Shown here: in pieces, positions 1-10,307 of the stretch
Layout of the letters: each line of letters starts with the position of its first letter
Numbering within the stretch: position 1 is the first letter of the stretch
DNA from: Chaetoderma sp. LZ-2023a
Taxonomy: Eukaryota > Mollusca > Caudofoveata > Chaetodermatida > Chaetodermatidae
Direction: 5' to 3'
Length of the DNA: 64,000 nucleotides
Assembly: GCA_034401795.1 (NCBI GenBank)
Contig: CM067369.1
Coordinates: 182,629,445 to 182,693,444 of the forward strand
Notes under the pieces: model-generated
Database searches by the model: none
The model's input: the letters and a program-made list of their open reading frames with translations, nothing else
What the model was told of the DNA's origin: nothing
Translations under genes and position numbers: made by a program

Positions 1-2
1 TG

Positions 3-1147
3 GATTGTACCGGATGGCACCGTCATCGAGCCAGATTTAGTGTTTGCGATAAGTCATTTGATATAGGAAATATGGGCAAAGCAGCGGTTGTTAGCCACAT
101 GGCTGGCAAAAGGCATGGTACACTGATGGATTCACATTCAAACCAAGTTACTGATTTCTTTGGAGCCAGGTAAGAACTTGATTAATTAAAATTTAAATTA
201 TTAAAAATGTATTATTTTAACAAATTTTATTAAAAGATTTAACAAATTTATGTTTAATAATTAAATCCATTAAACATAATTTATTTAAAGAAATTTGTTT
301 TAGAAAATCTATTATTAATTTTTTTTAAGTTTAAAATTTTTTTTTAAATTAATGAAATTTGTAAAAAAAAAATTTAAACTTACAAAGATTAAATTTAATT
401 CTTTTTTCCCCCTTAGAATGGAAAAGAAATATTTGTGTAAAATAAATTTGTTGTAAATTTTGAAATATTTAAAAAATGTATACTGTAGTATATTATAATA
501 TAATGAATTGTTTTATTTACCTTCTCAGAACTCCAGCAGTCATTCCTCCCAAGCAACCCATAGTCGTTTCTACATCATCAGCCTCGTTAGGATCATTCGT
601 AGCAACAAATGACGTCCTCTCATCCGAGATTTACTGGTGCCTTAATGGCATACAGAATCACTTCTCATTCAAAAGTTGTGAGAAGGTTGGAGATTTATTC
701 CGTATAATGTTTCCAGATATTATGATCGCCTCGAAATTCTCTTGTGGAGAGACGAAGTGAGCTTATCTTTCTACTTTTGGCATTGCACCATATTTTCAGT
801 CGCTGTTATTGTCAAAGGTGAAGGCTGAGACGGATTATGTTTTATTATTCGACGAAAGCCTTAATGGACATCTTCAGTCTAAACAAATGGATGTTCATGT
901 TCGGTTCTGGCAAGCAGATCAGATTTCCACTCGATTCTACACATCGGAATTCCTCGGCCATGTCACAGCAACAGATATTCATGAAAAACTCCGAGAATGT
1001 TGTGATAAGTTAGGTCTTCGTGGCAGGTTCCAACTGTCAATGGATGGCCCCAATGTCAATTGGAAGGCATATGATAGCCTTTCAAAGGGCATAGAGGATG
1101 AAACTCAGAAGCGGATGGTAAATATTGGTAGTTGTGGATTACACCAG
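3..1147 (+). pseudogene. Transposase-like multi-exon gene fragment (exons 3-169 and 529-1147)
   Basis: The first exon runs from the window edge to 169 and reads CTGWHRHRARFSVCDKSFDI followed by GNMGKAAVVSHMAGKRH, a Cys-Cys-His-His finger of the sort found at the start of transposon-derived proteins. It ends at AG|GTAAG with two bases over. Exon 2 starts after CTTCTCAG at 529 in matching phase and reads TPAVIPPKQPIVV, then MFPDIMIASKFSCGETK. It next meets an in-frame TGA (758-760) and continues without frame change through AYLSTFGIAPYF, VLLFDESLN, FLGHVTA and MDGPNVNWK to SCGLHQ. The FDES and MDGPN blocks look like the RNase H-fold core of a hAT-like domesticated or dead transposase. CAG|GTTTAC at 1147 may be a weak donor; otherwise TAG follows at about 1156. 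The family call comes from memory of similar invertebrate and fish proteins, with no search run. The stop suggests a pseudogene. Confidence 0.6.
170..528 (+). other. Intron of the transposase-like gene
   Basis: AT-rich stretch with GT (170-171) and AG (527-528) borders. The phase-2 junction joins the two open frames exactly. It contains only A/T runs. Confidence 0.65.
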
Positions 1148-2143
1148 GTTTACTAGTTTAATTATGACATTTACTTATACATTGTTTTCTCATGTTTAAC
1201 TGTGATATGATGTACAAAATAGAACCAATTAAAAGCTTCAAATGTTATGGTTTTCATTTTCCCCAAATGTCCACTATTAAAATGTCTTTAAATGGCTATG
1301 GAAAGTTTTTTAACTTTGTCTGGAAAAGGTATGGAAAAATATTCTCCCCAATGTGTGGGAACCCTGCATCTAACATAAATCATCATTATCATCATCTATG
1401 AGGAATTTGACAAAGACATTGGCTTATTATGTCCTCGGTGATGTTTGTCATGTTGTTTCTTTATGTTTTATCATGCTGTCACTTTTGCTGTATCACTGAT
1501 AATACAACTACAATCTACATTGACACTTTCACAGGTAGGCCTACTTACCAATTATAAGAATTTTTCTGTCCAATGCATAATAACTAAAATTATATTCCGT
1601 TGAAGAATTTGAAAATAATTTAACTGGAAGCCATTGCTGTCTTAGACATCAATGCCACCCAGTCAAACCTTTTCCAAAATATTCAACAGATTGCCTTTAT
1701 GATTGACCTATGATTGACAAGGATTGCGATATATGTAGCGATTTCGTTGAATCGATAATCTACTTTATGATAGATTATCTGGGCTGAAAATTAAGTAACA
1801 TTTTTAGGCTACCTAAATTTGTCTAAATTTAGGGTTTGCATCATCATTGTTGCTGTCATCATGGTCAGCATAAATTTGAAACCATCATAATCAGCATCAT
1901 TATTGCTATCATTGTCCGCCATCATTATTACCTTCATTGTTACTTAAATCATGGTCACCATAAAACTGTAACTATCATAATTGTCAACATCACCATTGTT
2001 AGGCCCATCATTATCACCATCATTACGGATGACGCCAATCTGTCGTTCAAGTATATGGCATCATAATCAATTACATCACATGTGGGATGATGTCACAATC
2101 ATAATTGAGATAAATACTCCGTCATGAAACTGGAATAGTCCGT
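1148..2143. repeat. CAT/ATC-rich low-complexity stretch, otherwise unannotated
   Basis: No gene is seen. From about 1379 to 1400 and again from 1836 to 2035 the DNA is an imperfect (CAT)n/(CCATCATTAT)n repeat. The His-rich open frames here follow from that composition. One F1 foldback lies inside and is listed separately. Confidence 0.6.
1598..1690. repeat. F1 foldback element, copy 1
   Basis: Left arm CGTTGAAGAATTTGAAAAT is answered by right arm AAAATATTCAACAG, with TGGAAGCCATTGCTGTC near the turn. F1 copies are about 90 bp. They are near-palindromes with the outer arm CTGTTGAATATTTTGAAACT, the inner arm AATTTGACTGG and a GCAGCAACA loop region. Nothing in them codes for protein. Confidence 0.7.
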
Positions 2144-2151
2144 CAAGTGTA
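2144..2151. repeat. Left 8-bp target-site duplication of the hAT-type element
   Basis: CAAGTGTA here is repeated exactly at 4092-4099. Confidence 0.75.
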
Positions 2152-2374
2152 CAAGGATGGGGTCAATTCCATTTTATCAATTCCAATTCCAATTCCACCT
2201 CAATTCATTTTATCAATTCCAATTCCAATTTCATTTCCACATCAATTCATTTTATCAATTCCATTTCCAATTCCACCCAGACAAGGTCAATTCCAATTCC
2301 AATTCCATTTGATCAATTCCAAGTCCAATTCCAATTCCATACCAACATTTACTTGAGATCAACATTGTTATATT

Positions 2375-2600
2375 TTAACCCTTTAATGCCCAAGATTAGC
2401 CAAGAAAAACTAGATTCATCATTAGCAAATGTTCAGTTGCAGGATAAGAGATGACTATTTTTTTAAATTTAACAATGCAATGACTGGCTCAGTTACGGAA
2501 TCAGTCATTCCACTGGTAAATTTTCAAAAATAGTCTCTTAGCATACATATATATGAGTATTCCCCAAGACCAGCGCAGAAGGCACTTTTGGTTGGCGTCT
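2375..2600. repeat. F2 foldback element, inside the hAT-type element
   Basis: Starts TTAACCCTTTAATGCCCAAG. The core from 2440 to 2541 pairs GACTATTTTTTTAAATTT with TAAATTTTCAAAAATAGTC around TGACTGGCTCAGTTAC. F2 elements are about 210-230 bp. Complete copies have short TIRs reading TTAACCCTTTAA and an inner palindrome. Confidence 0.7.
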
Positions 2601-3390
2601 CCGTTAATATTTAAAACAATTAGAATAAAAATTGTTGTTGCCAATAGGTAGTTATATCTTTCAGTCAAATCATTGTCCAAAAGGTCAACATTCAGCAGAT
2701 CTTATTTTTAGTTCATTTGACTTAATTATAGCTTAATGCTGATTTTTCTGATGAAAGGGTAAAAGGTTAATGCCATGTCTAATTATTATAGATAAGTGTA
2801 AACCTTGCTATATAAATGTTTGCATTATAAAGCATTATAATACAATGTATATTGTACAGTACTGAGTTAGAGTATTGAGCACATGTATGTAGAGTTTGAA
2901 TAACACCTTTAGTCCAGGTGTCTGTGTTTTAAAAGCTAAGACATTTCACAGAGGGGGTTGATCAATGATTCCTTTGTTATGTAGGAGGGTATAAATACAG
3001 GGAAATTATCTTGTAATGTACTGCTTTCTTCACCTGTTTCATTCCATGCAGATGATAGTTATCACTTTACTGAACCCTATTGCTAACATTTTGATGAATA
3101 ATTTTAACACAATTTGGTTATCTTGGTTCTAGCTCATATATTTGAAATCATTTTAACAAATTTGTATGATTTTAAAGATGTCATGATTTCATAGAGATGA
3201 AACCCTGTTTCCAGGGAATGCAGAATGAAATAAGTTCAAGTGGCTTTGATTGAATAAAGGAGGTACAAAGCTCACATAGGATAAAAAGGTTGAATTGGTC
3301 ACTGGTCATGGAGAATTGAGTTAATTCAATAATGTATCAAAGTCCATAGCATTTATCAGATCTTTATTTTGTCAATTCAGAGAGTGAGAG

Positions 3391-3480
3391 ATATTTTTTG
3401 AAAATTTACCACTGGAGTTACTGGCTCAGTTATCTAGCTAGCCACTCCAGTGGTAGAGTTTCAAAAATAGTCTTCCGTTG
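3391..3480. repeat. F2 foldback core, inside the hAT-type element
   Basis: GAAAATTTACCACTGGAGTT is mirrored by ACTCCAGTGGTAGAGTTTC, with TTACTGGCTCAGTTATCTAG at the turn. The outer arms have decayed, though GTGTTAAAAGGTTA at about 3536 could be the far end. Confidence 0.65.
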
Positions 3481-4091
3481 GCCTGCCAATGAACATTTCT
3501 CAAACTCATTGCAGAAGGTGTTTTGGTCGACTTAGGTGTTAAAAGGTTACGGGCTAACTTTCTCATCACTGAATTATCAGTATCTCAAATTCTAAGTCTT
3601 CAAACCAAACATATACCTAAGTTGTTAAAATTTATTTTAATAAAAATTGTTGCAGCCATAGGAGACAAAAGTATCCAGTCAAATAAATTGTAAAATATTC
3701 AACAAAACATCTAATAGCAGCTGGCATAATAAATATCATCAACCTGCATATAGAATGAAATGTGGTAAATGGTATCATATAGATCATTTAGGATGAAATG
3801 CATTAAGGGGATATAAAGATCAGTGTATAATACAGATATTCCATGTACATTTCATAGCCAACAATGTTCAGTAAATCTTTGACAAATTTGACTGGAATTG
3901 ATTGGAATTGAGTTGGAATTTATCAATTCCGGTCAATTCAAATTATCAATTCCAATTCCGGCGTCTTAAAATTTATCAATTCCAATCCCAATTCCGGGGT
4001 TCTCAGATTTATCAATTCCAATTCCAAATCCGGAATTGAATTGGAATTAACTGATCAATTCCAATTCCAATCAGAATTGACCCCAATCCTG

Positions 4092-4099
4092 CAAGTGTA
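4092..4099. repeat. Right 8-bp target-site duplication of the hAT-type element
   Basis: CAAGTGTA, identical to 2144-2151. The very next base, 4100, is where homology to the second segment copy (11221) begins. Confidence 0.75.
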
Positions 4100-4148
4100 C
4101 AAATTGTATGTCTGACAGATGTACTATTTAATAACCATTCTTCCGATT

Positions 4149-4240
4149 CTATTGGAAGTTTTGAAACTAATTTGACTATGCTCTGACTATGGTAGAAACA
4201 GCACTCAGTCCAATTAGTTTCAAAATATTCATCAGGTTAG
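4149..4240. repeat. F1 foldback element in copy A
   Basis: TTTTGAAACTAATTTGACTA is mirrored by CAATTAGTTTCAAAATATTC. The loop reads TGCTCTGACTATGGTAGAAA, unlike the usual GCAGCAACA loop. Confidence 0.65.
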
Positions 4241-5640
4241 CTGACGTTACCTGTGTAGGTAGGTATCTTGATAATGGTATTCTCGGAATTCACGGTTCGA
4301 TCGATTCCAACACAGGCAAATTTTGAGTGGAGCTTACCTAAAATGGACACAGCATAGCTAGAAATGTATCTGTTATTGGTACCCAACCATTATCTCCATC
4401 AGCCTTTTTACTGTCATCATTATCGGTCACAATCAACATTGTAAGCGTCATAATTGTTACTCTCATCATGTCACTGTTGTCAACACCATCATTGTCACTC
4501 AGCATAATAGTAAGATACAGTCATCTCCATCATCACAATCATTGTCACTGCCATCGGTCTTATCATCATCATTGTCACTTCCTTGAAAGAACTTTACTAT
4601 CATCCTCATCATCACATTCATTGTCACCATCATTATTATTATTGTCAATACTAACACCGTACACGCATTGTGAATAAGCTCATAAAATTGTGATATATTT
4701 ATTTCAAGCGTTTCAAGCCGTTGGTGTAAGCGTGCAACACGTGTCACTGTGTGTGTGGACACAGCAGATGGTTAGGTTGTGCTTTGGACTTCTGGGAATA
4801 ACAAAGGGAGTTTGGGCTGGCTTCTCATAAACCAGTCAGTCATTTGTTCTCTCTTTAATTTCACCTGGGTTCACTTTCTGCAGAGACCACCACGTACAGA
4901 AATGAGGTTGGTGCCAATGACTCGGATGTGCATGTGCCATCAAGATGTTTTATCCTATTATGAAGAATCATTGATTTAAATAAAATGGATTCATTATACC
5001 TGTCTGACTTTTTTCATTTTCTCTAGTATTGGGCTCAATGAGAACAATTTTACCATTGTGGCACGTTTGGCCATACTTAGAGCTATTGACTTCAAACTTG
5101 GTGAGTGAGTACTTCTGGGCAAAAGCTACCATCCATATAATTACTAGGTCAGTCTGATCTACTTTCTGGATAATATAGGTGGCTAATAAAAGTTTATGCC
5201 ATATAGTTCGATAACTTCATCACAAAGTGACATTATAAATTTAGTGATGTGAAATGATTATGTCGGAAACAAGATGAATCAAGAAACAATGTAACAATTG
5301 GCGTCGAGCATGCGCATAGAACGCAGTTCTTACTTTCTATTTCCTGGATTATAATCAAATTGAGAGGAGTTAAGAGTTTTTAAGACACAGGAAGCTTATG
5401 TCAATGAAATATGCAGCAGTATTTATTCATGCAATTATTTTTTATATGTTTATTCATTTCATACATTTCTTCATATTTCAGAGTGATAAATTGTACAAGT
5501 TGTAAATAATGACAAGATGCAACTTGAAATCAAGGACAAAATATAAGCCCATGATATTAGGCCTATAATAAAGTAAACTTGTATACATAGCGTGGATTGG
5601 CACAGATTAGCAAATGCTTAGCGAAAGATGAAAAATTTAA
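4241..5640. other. Gene-free stretch in copy A
   Basis: Contains the (CAT)n-rich tract, then AT-rich DNA without recognisable coding or RNA features. The open frames around 4468-4979 arise from the CAT repeat or by chance, and recur unchanged in copy A'. Confidence 0.5.
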
Positions 5641-5647
5641 TGTTTGT

Positions 5648-5760
5648 TTGCAAACCAAGATGACTATTTTTGACAATTTACCAATGATATCACTGGTTCC
5701 ATAAACTAACCAGTTATTTCAGTGGTAAATTTTCAAAAATAGTCTTGCTTTGCAAATGGG
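5648..5760. repeat. F2 foldback in copy A (1 of 4)
   Basis: TTGCAAACCAAGATGACTAT pairs with ATAGTCTTGCTTTGCAAATG. The centre is TCACTGGTTCCATAAACTAA instead of the usual TGGCTCGGTTA. Confidence 0.65.
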
Positions 5761-5880
5761 CATTTATGAAGATGACTACTGGTCCGCAAACACTAATGGA
5801 AATATTGCAACATCTTTTAGTATAGGCTATTGAGAGCAATACATATTGGGGTTGGAACTGGGTCATATACAGTGCATGTC

Positions 5881-6011
5881 CATTTGCTGACCAAGATTAG
5901 AGAAGACTATTTTTGAGGATTTGCCAATGAAATGACTGTTTTGGAAATCTAACCTGTCATTCCAGTGGTAACCTTTCAAAAATAGTCTTTAGTTGGTCCG
6001 CAAATGGACAT
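5881..6011. repeat. F2 foldback in copy A (2 of 4)
   Basis: CATTTGCTGACCAAGATTAG pairs with AGTTGGTCCGCAAATGGAC across TGACTGTTTTGGAAATCTAA. Confidence 0.65.
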
Positions 6012-6136
6012 TATCAAGGCAACTACAGACATGACAGAATGATGCAATGGTAACATCTTTTTAATATATTTATTCACACTATTGACAACAATATATATTG
6101 GGGTGAGAGAACTGAGCTATAAACAGTGTACCAGTG

Positions 6137-6268
6137 TGTCCATTTGCTGACCAAGACTCCAAGAGATTACTTCTGAAAATTTACCACTGGAGAGACTGGT
6201 TTTGTAACCCAACCAGTCAATCCAGTGGGAAATTTTCAAAAATAGTCTGTTGATTTGTAAATGGACAT
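6137..6268. repeat. F2 foldback in copy A (3 of 4)
   Basis: GAAAATTTACCACTGGAGAG pairs with CCAGTGGGAAATTTTC. The outer arm is TCCATTTGCTGACC / TTTGTAAATGGACA. Confidence 0.65.
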
Positions 6269-6439
6269 TTATCAAGACCACTGCGGAAGTGCTAATGATG
6301 GAAAGGTTGACCAGCATCTAGTATATTTATTCATCATGAGGCAATGAGCACAATACACTAATTAATACATATATTGGGATGCGTGAAATGAGTTATATTT
6401 TTTTTTAATCGTTCATAATATATTGGTTGTCAATTTGGG

Positions 6440-6560
6440 GACCCAGATTCCAAGAAAATTATTTTTTTAAATTTACCACCGTAATGACTGGTTCAGTAAT
6501 CTAGCCAGTCATTCCAGTGGTAAATTGTAAAAAATAGTCTTCTCTTGGTCGGCACAAAAA
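6440..6560. repeat. F2 foldback in copy A (4 of 4)
   Basis: The core TTTACCACCGTAATGACTGG pairs with CCAGTCATTCCAGTGGTAAA. The outer arm is weak. Confidence 0.65.
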
Positions 6561-6640
6561 CATTCCCCAAGATCACTTCAGATAACGTCTTTGACTGCCT
6601 TGACCATAAACGGGTTTACTTTAGCTATTACATTATTACT

Positions 6641-6831
6641 AGGCCACCGAGGTGTGGTCAGTCACAAGTTCTACTTCACACTTGTCAATTTGTACTAGCC
6701 TTGGGCTAACAGTGGTAACAGGCTAGTGGTTACATTATTACTAGGCCACCGAGGTGTGGTCAGTCACAAGTTCTACTTCACACTTGTCAATTTGTACTAG
6801 CCTTGGGCTAACAGTGGTAATAGGCTAGTGT
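6641..6831. repeat. 102-bp tandem duplication present only in copy A
   Basis: AGGCCACCGAGGTGTGGTCA begins at 6641 and again at 6743. Copy A' has a single unit at about 13764, so the extra unit arose, or was lost, after the segment duplicated. Confidence 0.8.
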
Positions 6832-6909
6832 TAATTTCTGTGAATGACACATGTAGGTAAAACTTTTCTCACTTTGTGACCAAGGATGCGCCACGTCCAT
6901 CTTGCAAAA

Positions 6910-7390
6910 TCTCCTTATGCCATGGCGACCATCCATCATCCGTCTGTCAACTTTTGCTTTCAAATACTACTACTCATTAACCACTTGGCCGATTCCAACC
7001 AAATTTGGCTGGAAGGACCCTTTGATTGTCGGCTCCAGAATCACAGTTCAGAATTTTTATTCATCAATTTTTGGGGTGAAACTCTTTGATTTTATTAAAA
7101 GTGTACTGGAAATTGTCAAAATGATAAAACATATACTTTTGTAAAAACACAATCTTAAATTTTATGAAAAAATATATAACTGCTTGACATATTTCAACTA
7201 ACTTTGGCTAGAGTGACCCGGTCATGGTAGAACCCAGAACTTCTATTCTGAATTTTGATTGATCAATTTTATGGGTGTCTTAGATTTTCCAAAAATTATC
7301 CATCATGTCTCTTTAAATGCAAACGGTTCAACTGCTAATTGTCCAGGTGAGTGCCACAGCCTCTTGGGCATTTTGTTTTTTTTAATTCTG
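6910..7390. repeat. GCTCAC-family dispersed repeat, diverged copy
   Basis: TATGCCATGGCGACCATCCA, GTCAACTTTTGCTTTCAAAT and CACTTGGCCGATTCCAACCA, and the tail AGGTGAGTGCCACAGCCTCT, match the order and wording of the longer copy at 38515-39735. The end of copy A (7279) lies inside this element. Confidence 0.65.
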
Positions 7391-7420
7391 GGTGTGGTGT
7401 GGACTGTTGGTGAAGCATGA

Positions 7421-7424
7421 TGTG

Positions 7425-7504
<80 letters not shown>

Positions 7505-7533
7505 TGTGTGCGTGCGTGCGTGCGTGCGTGCGT
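7421..7533. repeat. (TGCG)n microsatellite
   Basis: About 28 units of TGCG, interrupted once by TGTG. The RACV and ART repeats in overlapping open frames on both strands are translations of this tract, not genes. Confidence 0.95.
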
Positions 7534-7623
7534 TGAAAGGGGTAGGGTGGAGGTTGTGGCTTGTCCGTTGTTAAGCCTACTTTTCCTGGCAGGAAACCAA
7601 TTTTATTAGGATCAGACATATAG

Positions 7624-7925
7624 TCAGGGTCACAGTGTAAAAAATATTTTTTTCGTTCAGAATCTTTGGGGATTTGTAAAACTATATATTTTCGGAAAGC
7701 TTTTAATGTGTCAATTTCAAAAACCAATGTTTGCATTTGCACAAAAGTCTTCATGGCGGCCATCTGGAATTTCAAAATGGCCGCCATCGAAAATCTTTGA
7801 AATCCAATATATCTGCAACCATTGGTAACATTTATAATAAACTTCAAATAACAGAAATCATGTTTTGGTAGATAAGTCCTGACTTAATATGTAATTTACA
7901 GACAGCATCTGCAAATTTGTAACTT
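7624..7925 (+). repeat. Left terminal inverted repeat of the Academ-like element
   Basis: CAGGGTCAC near 7625 opens a block including TTTCGTTCAGAATCTTTGGG, AAACCAATGTTTGCATTTGC and CTTCATGGCGGCCATC. All recur inverted at 16320-16672. This arm lacks about 70 bp present in the right arm (after ATATATCTGCAACC). Confidence 0.8.
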
Positions 7926-8033
7926 TTTGTGATAATGTTGCAATGATGAATTTTATTTGGCATATAACAGAGTTATCTCACCAATTTAATCTAAGTATTC
8001 AAGCAACAATCAATGTGCTGCATCAGTTGCTGT

Positions 8034-9761
8034 CTACCTAGCAACATTGGCGTCATCTTCATCATCTGATATAGAGACATCAACGATTGAGTCATCATCA
8101 TTTTCACACTCTGCGCTGCATTGACAAAGCTCAGTGCATGGTAAGTCTTTGGATTTGCACGAGCATCGATGAGAGGAACAATTCGATTTGCATTGACACC
8201 TAACCATCTCAATGAGAGACTTTGGAGCTGGTGAAACATCTGTTGTTTTTGCCTTTAGTTGGCCACCTGTCTCCTTGTAGTATCCATTCTGTAGTGGATC
8301 CAGAAACACATGATGTGAAATGTCTGCCTGACCCCACACATTTGCCTGGACTTGTACTCTAAGTTCATGCTGTTTCAAAGCACCAATAGTAGGCGGTAGA
8401 CTTTCACTATCAGCAAGCTGCTTACAGAATAAATGCCAACGTAACTCTGGGATGTTCTCGATTCTAATAGACTTTGGACAGTATGCAGCACACACAAATT
8501 TTGCCAGAGTTGAAAGTAGCTCATCTGTGACCTCAGTGCTTCTCAATAAATTTATCAGAGCGTCGATTACATCGCTGTCTGCCTTTAGGAAAAGCTTTAA
8601 CCATGTTGATTTACCTATCCTAGAGAACCTGCCAATATTGTCTGCTCCAATAAAGGCATGGAATGCGGGTAATGCTCTTACTTTCTCCATGCCTAGAGTT
8701 TTCCATATAGGCCGTAGCTTAATGGTACCAGAAACCATTGAGATAGACGTATTCTTAGGTAGATTGTCATAATATGCTATTGCCAGCACTAAGACATCAG
8801 TGTCTGGAGAGAAAATCACCAACTCTGCTGTATCAAGATTTCGCTGTGTTGCACATATGGCATGATAGATCATTAATGTATCAGCTTCCTCATGATTGTT
8901 GTTCTCAAAATGTAGGCTTCTATTACTTATCGTCTGGCCTGATGCTGATGCTATGACCAAGGTAGATGAGTCTTTATTGTACTCAATAGTCTTCTCTGCC
9001 AGATACTGCGCAAGGTCATTCTTTGTTTGGTCATGAGACAAAAATCTTGTCATAGGGATATGCTTGATACTGGTATCATCTTTGACTTGATATCTAATTG
9101 GATCCTTCCCATGTCGTCGTTTCTCTCTGGTCGTGTTTTTCAGGGAATCTGCTTGATATGTATCAAATACAAGAATGATCTCATCATATCCTGCTGTCAG
9201 ACTCATTAACCTGTCATTAAAACATTTACTAAGGTCGTTGACTGTCACAATAGTTGCTGGTTTCTTTGCCAGCTTCTGGACAAGAACCACTCCATCCACA
9301 ACTGCGATTCTCCTACTAGATTCCTTAGTTGCGACGGCAGTTGCGACGGCGGTTGCTTCTGTTGCACCTAATAAGAGTGAATCCCCTGTGCTCTCGGTTT
9401 GTGGTAGGTCAGTCAGGAGCTTGATTAACTTCGACTTGTCGGTGCACTGTAGGACAAAGCCACACGGAGCAAACAGTGCCTTCGGTGTCAGTGTGAATTC
9501 AAAGTTGCCGATCGAATACTTCAAATCAATGTCTCGACTCGACTTTGCGAGAATCATCAGCCTAGCATATAGATCTTTAGTTTCCTTGAGATCAACAGCT
9601 TTGTCACGAATACGTACTGTTGTCTTTTTGTTTCCAGATGTATACATCTTGTTTTTCTCATGCTTCACTGGTGCCCAAAGGCTTACCTCTCCATTAATGC
9701 GCTCTTTCACATACTCTTCATATAATGTCTGTCCTCTTTCGTCAACATCCAGGATTTGTGG
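8034..9761 (-). CDS. ORF2 of the Academ-like element: XPG/PIN-like nuclease with CXC tail (5' truncated)
   Basis: A single open frame of 558 residues from an internal Met (9710), extendable upstream to about 9761 (IPQILDVDERGQTLYEEYVK) where the SINE array begins. Numbering from that Met: VVDG at 137-140, HEEADT at 273-278, SPDTDVLVL at 301-309 and GADNIGRFSRIGK at 355-367. These recall the N-terminal Asp, the acidic EAEA-like and SEDSD-like blocks and the helix-hairpin region of XPG/FEN1 nucleases. Residues 505-536 are Cys-rich (RCQCKSNCSSHRCSCKSKD, then LCQCSAEC), resembling tesmin/CXC motifs, followed by an acidic tail. Residues 116-128 repeat ATAVATAVAT from a microduplication. The frame is intact, but without its N-terminal half and its ORF1 partner it is unlikely to act alone. 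The role in transposition is inferred. Confidence 0.7.
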   Translation of the reverse strand, partial: PQILDVDERGQTLYEEYVKERINGEVSLWAPVKHEKNKMYTSGNKKTTVRIRDKAVDLKETKDLYARLMILAKSSRDIDLKYSIGNFEFTLTPKALFAPCGFVLQCTDKSKLIKLLTDLPQTESTGDSLLLGATEATAVATAVATKESSRRIAVVDGVVLVQKLAKKPATIVTVNDLSKCFNDRLMSLTAGYDEIILVFDTYQADSLKNTTREKRRHGKDPIRYQVKDDTSIKHIPMTRFLSHDQTKNDLAQYLAEKTIEYNKDSSTLVIASASGQTISNRSLHFENNNHEEADTLMIYHAICATQRNLDTAELVIFSPDTDVLVLAIAYYDNLPKNTSISMVSGTIKLRPIWKTLGMEKVRALPAFHAFIGADNIGRFSRIGKSTWLKLFLKADSDVIDALINLLRSTEVTDELLSTLAKFVCAAYCPKSIRIENIPELRWHLFCKQLADSESLPPTIGALKQHELRVQVQANVWGQADISHHVFLDPLQNGYYKETGGQLKAKTTDVSPAPKSLIEMVRCQCKSNCSSHRCSCKSKDLPCTELCQCSAECENDDDSIVDVSISDDEDDANVAR

Positions 9762-9884
9762 TATGTATGTATGTATGTATTTTTATTTTATTGACGCACT
9801 GGCAACGTGCGGCTTCAATTTCCATGTGCTAACTTAGCCGACAGTGATGCACTCGTTAGTTTAATTTGTTGATCCCCATCTCCT

Positions 9885-9962
9885 GGTCGGGGGATCGAAC
9901 CGCCATTCTGCAACTCCGCATAGCATCAGCAACCAGGCATCTTTCCACTGGACCACCGCACC
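9885..9962 (-). repeat. tRNA-like SINE head, unit 1
   Basis: Minus strand: GGTGCGGTGGTCCAGTGGAA with A box TGGTCCAGTGG, then B box GGTTCGATCCC (9891-9901 in reverse). Downstream bases do not pair with the 5' end to form an acceptor stem, so this is a SINE promoter, not a working tRNA. Confidence 0.7.
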
Positions 9963-10229
9963 AAGACTAAAAGTCAAGAATTGGCCGACCAGCTTTCACA
10001 TGTCTGATATACTGACACACTGACGATTCATATGGGACTATCTGCGGATGCATCTGTCACAATCAATCCTAGGCTTTTACGCCTATTGTACTCTGACTCC
10101 AGCACGGCTCTGGCAGTATATGTATTTTTATTTTATTGACGCACTGGCAACGTGCGGCTTCAATTTCCATGTGCTAACTTAGCCGACAGTGATGCACCCG
10201 TTAGTTTAATTTGTTGATCACCATCTCCC

Positions 10230-10307
10230 GGTCGGGGGATCGAACCGCCATTCTGCAACTCCGCATAGCATCAGCAACCAGGCATCTTTCCACTGGACCA
10301 CCGCACC
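10230..10307 (-). repeat. tRNA-like SINE head, unit 2
   Basis: B box reverse complement GGGATCGAACC at 10236-10246, exactly 345 bp after unit 1. Confidence 0.7.

Larger units (their letters stand above)
2152..4091. mobile_element. Non-autonomous hAT-type element, about 1.94 kb
   Basis: The left end CAAGGATGGGGTCAATTCC and the right end GAATTGACCCCAATCCTG are inverted repeats of each other, and the element is bracketed by CAAGTGTA on both sides. An 8-bp duplication with CA-G ends is the hAT signature. Just inside each end lies a long imperfect array of (CAATTC) words (about 2160-2345 and 3890-4085), plausibly subterminal transposase binding sites. No transposase is encoded; the open frame at 2147-2356 is only the repeat read through. 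Two F2 foldbacks lie in the body. Confidence 0.8.
4100..7279. repeat. Segmental duplication, copy A (3.18 kb)
   Basis: Matches 11221-14299 in direct orientation with only scattered substitutions and small indels. The one large difference is a 102-bp tandem unit present about twice here and once in A'. Homology starts at CAAATTGTATGTCTG and stops after ATGGGTGTC. Contents: one F1 foldback, a (CAT)n-rich tract (about 4390-4660), four F2 foldbacks and the start of a GCTCAC-family repeat. This copy continues naturally through that repeat to 7390 while A' is cut inside it, so A looks like the parent. Confidence 0.85.

Noticed and set aside
758-760. Selenocysteine or programmed readthrough at TGA
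   Set aside because: No reason to expect a selenoprotein, no downstream hairpin looked for successfully, and a transposase relic explains the stop.
4468-4979. Ser/His/Leu-rich open frames on both strands, repeated at 11485-12086
   Set aside because: Translations of the CAT-rich tract inside the duplicated segment.
7335-7847. 170-codon minus-strand open frame with ART/RTH repeats
   Set aside because: It is the (TGCG)n microsatellite and the Academ-like TIR read in one frame.
9175-9837. 220-codon plus-strand open frame
   Set aside because: Antisense shadow of ORF2 of the Academ-like element; no domain of its own.
9885-9962. A functional tRNA gene on the minus strand
   Set aside because: A and B boxes are present, but the ends do not form an acceptor stem and the same sequence recurs in each array unit, so it is a SINE head.
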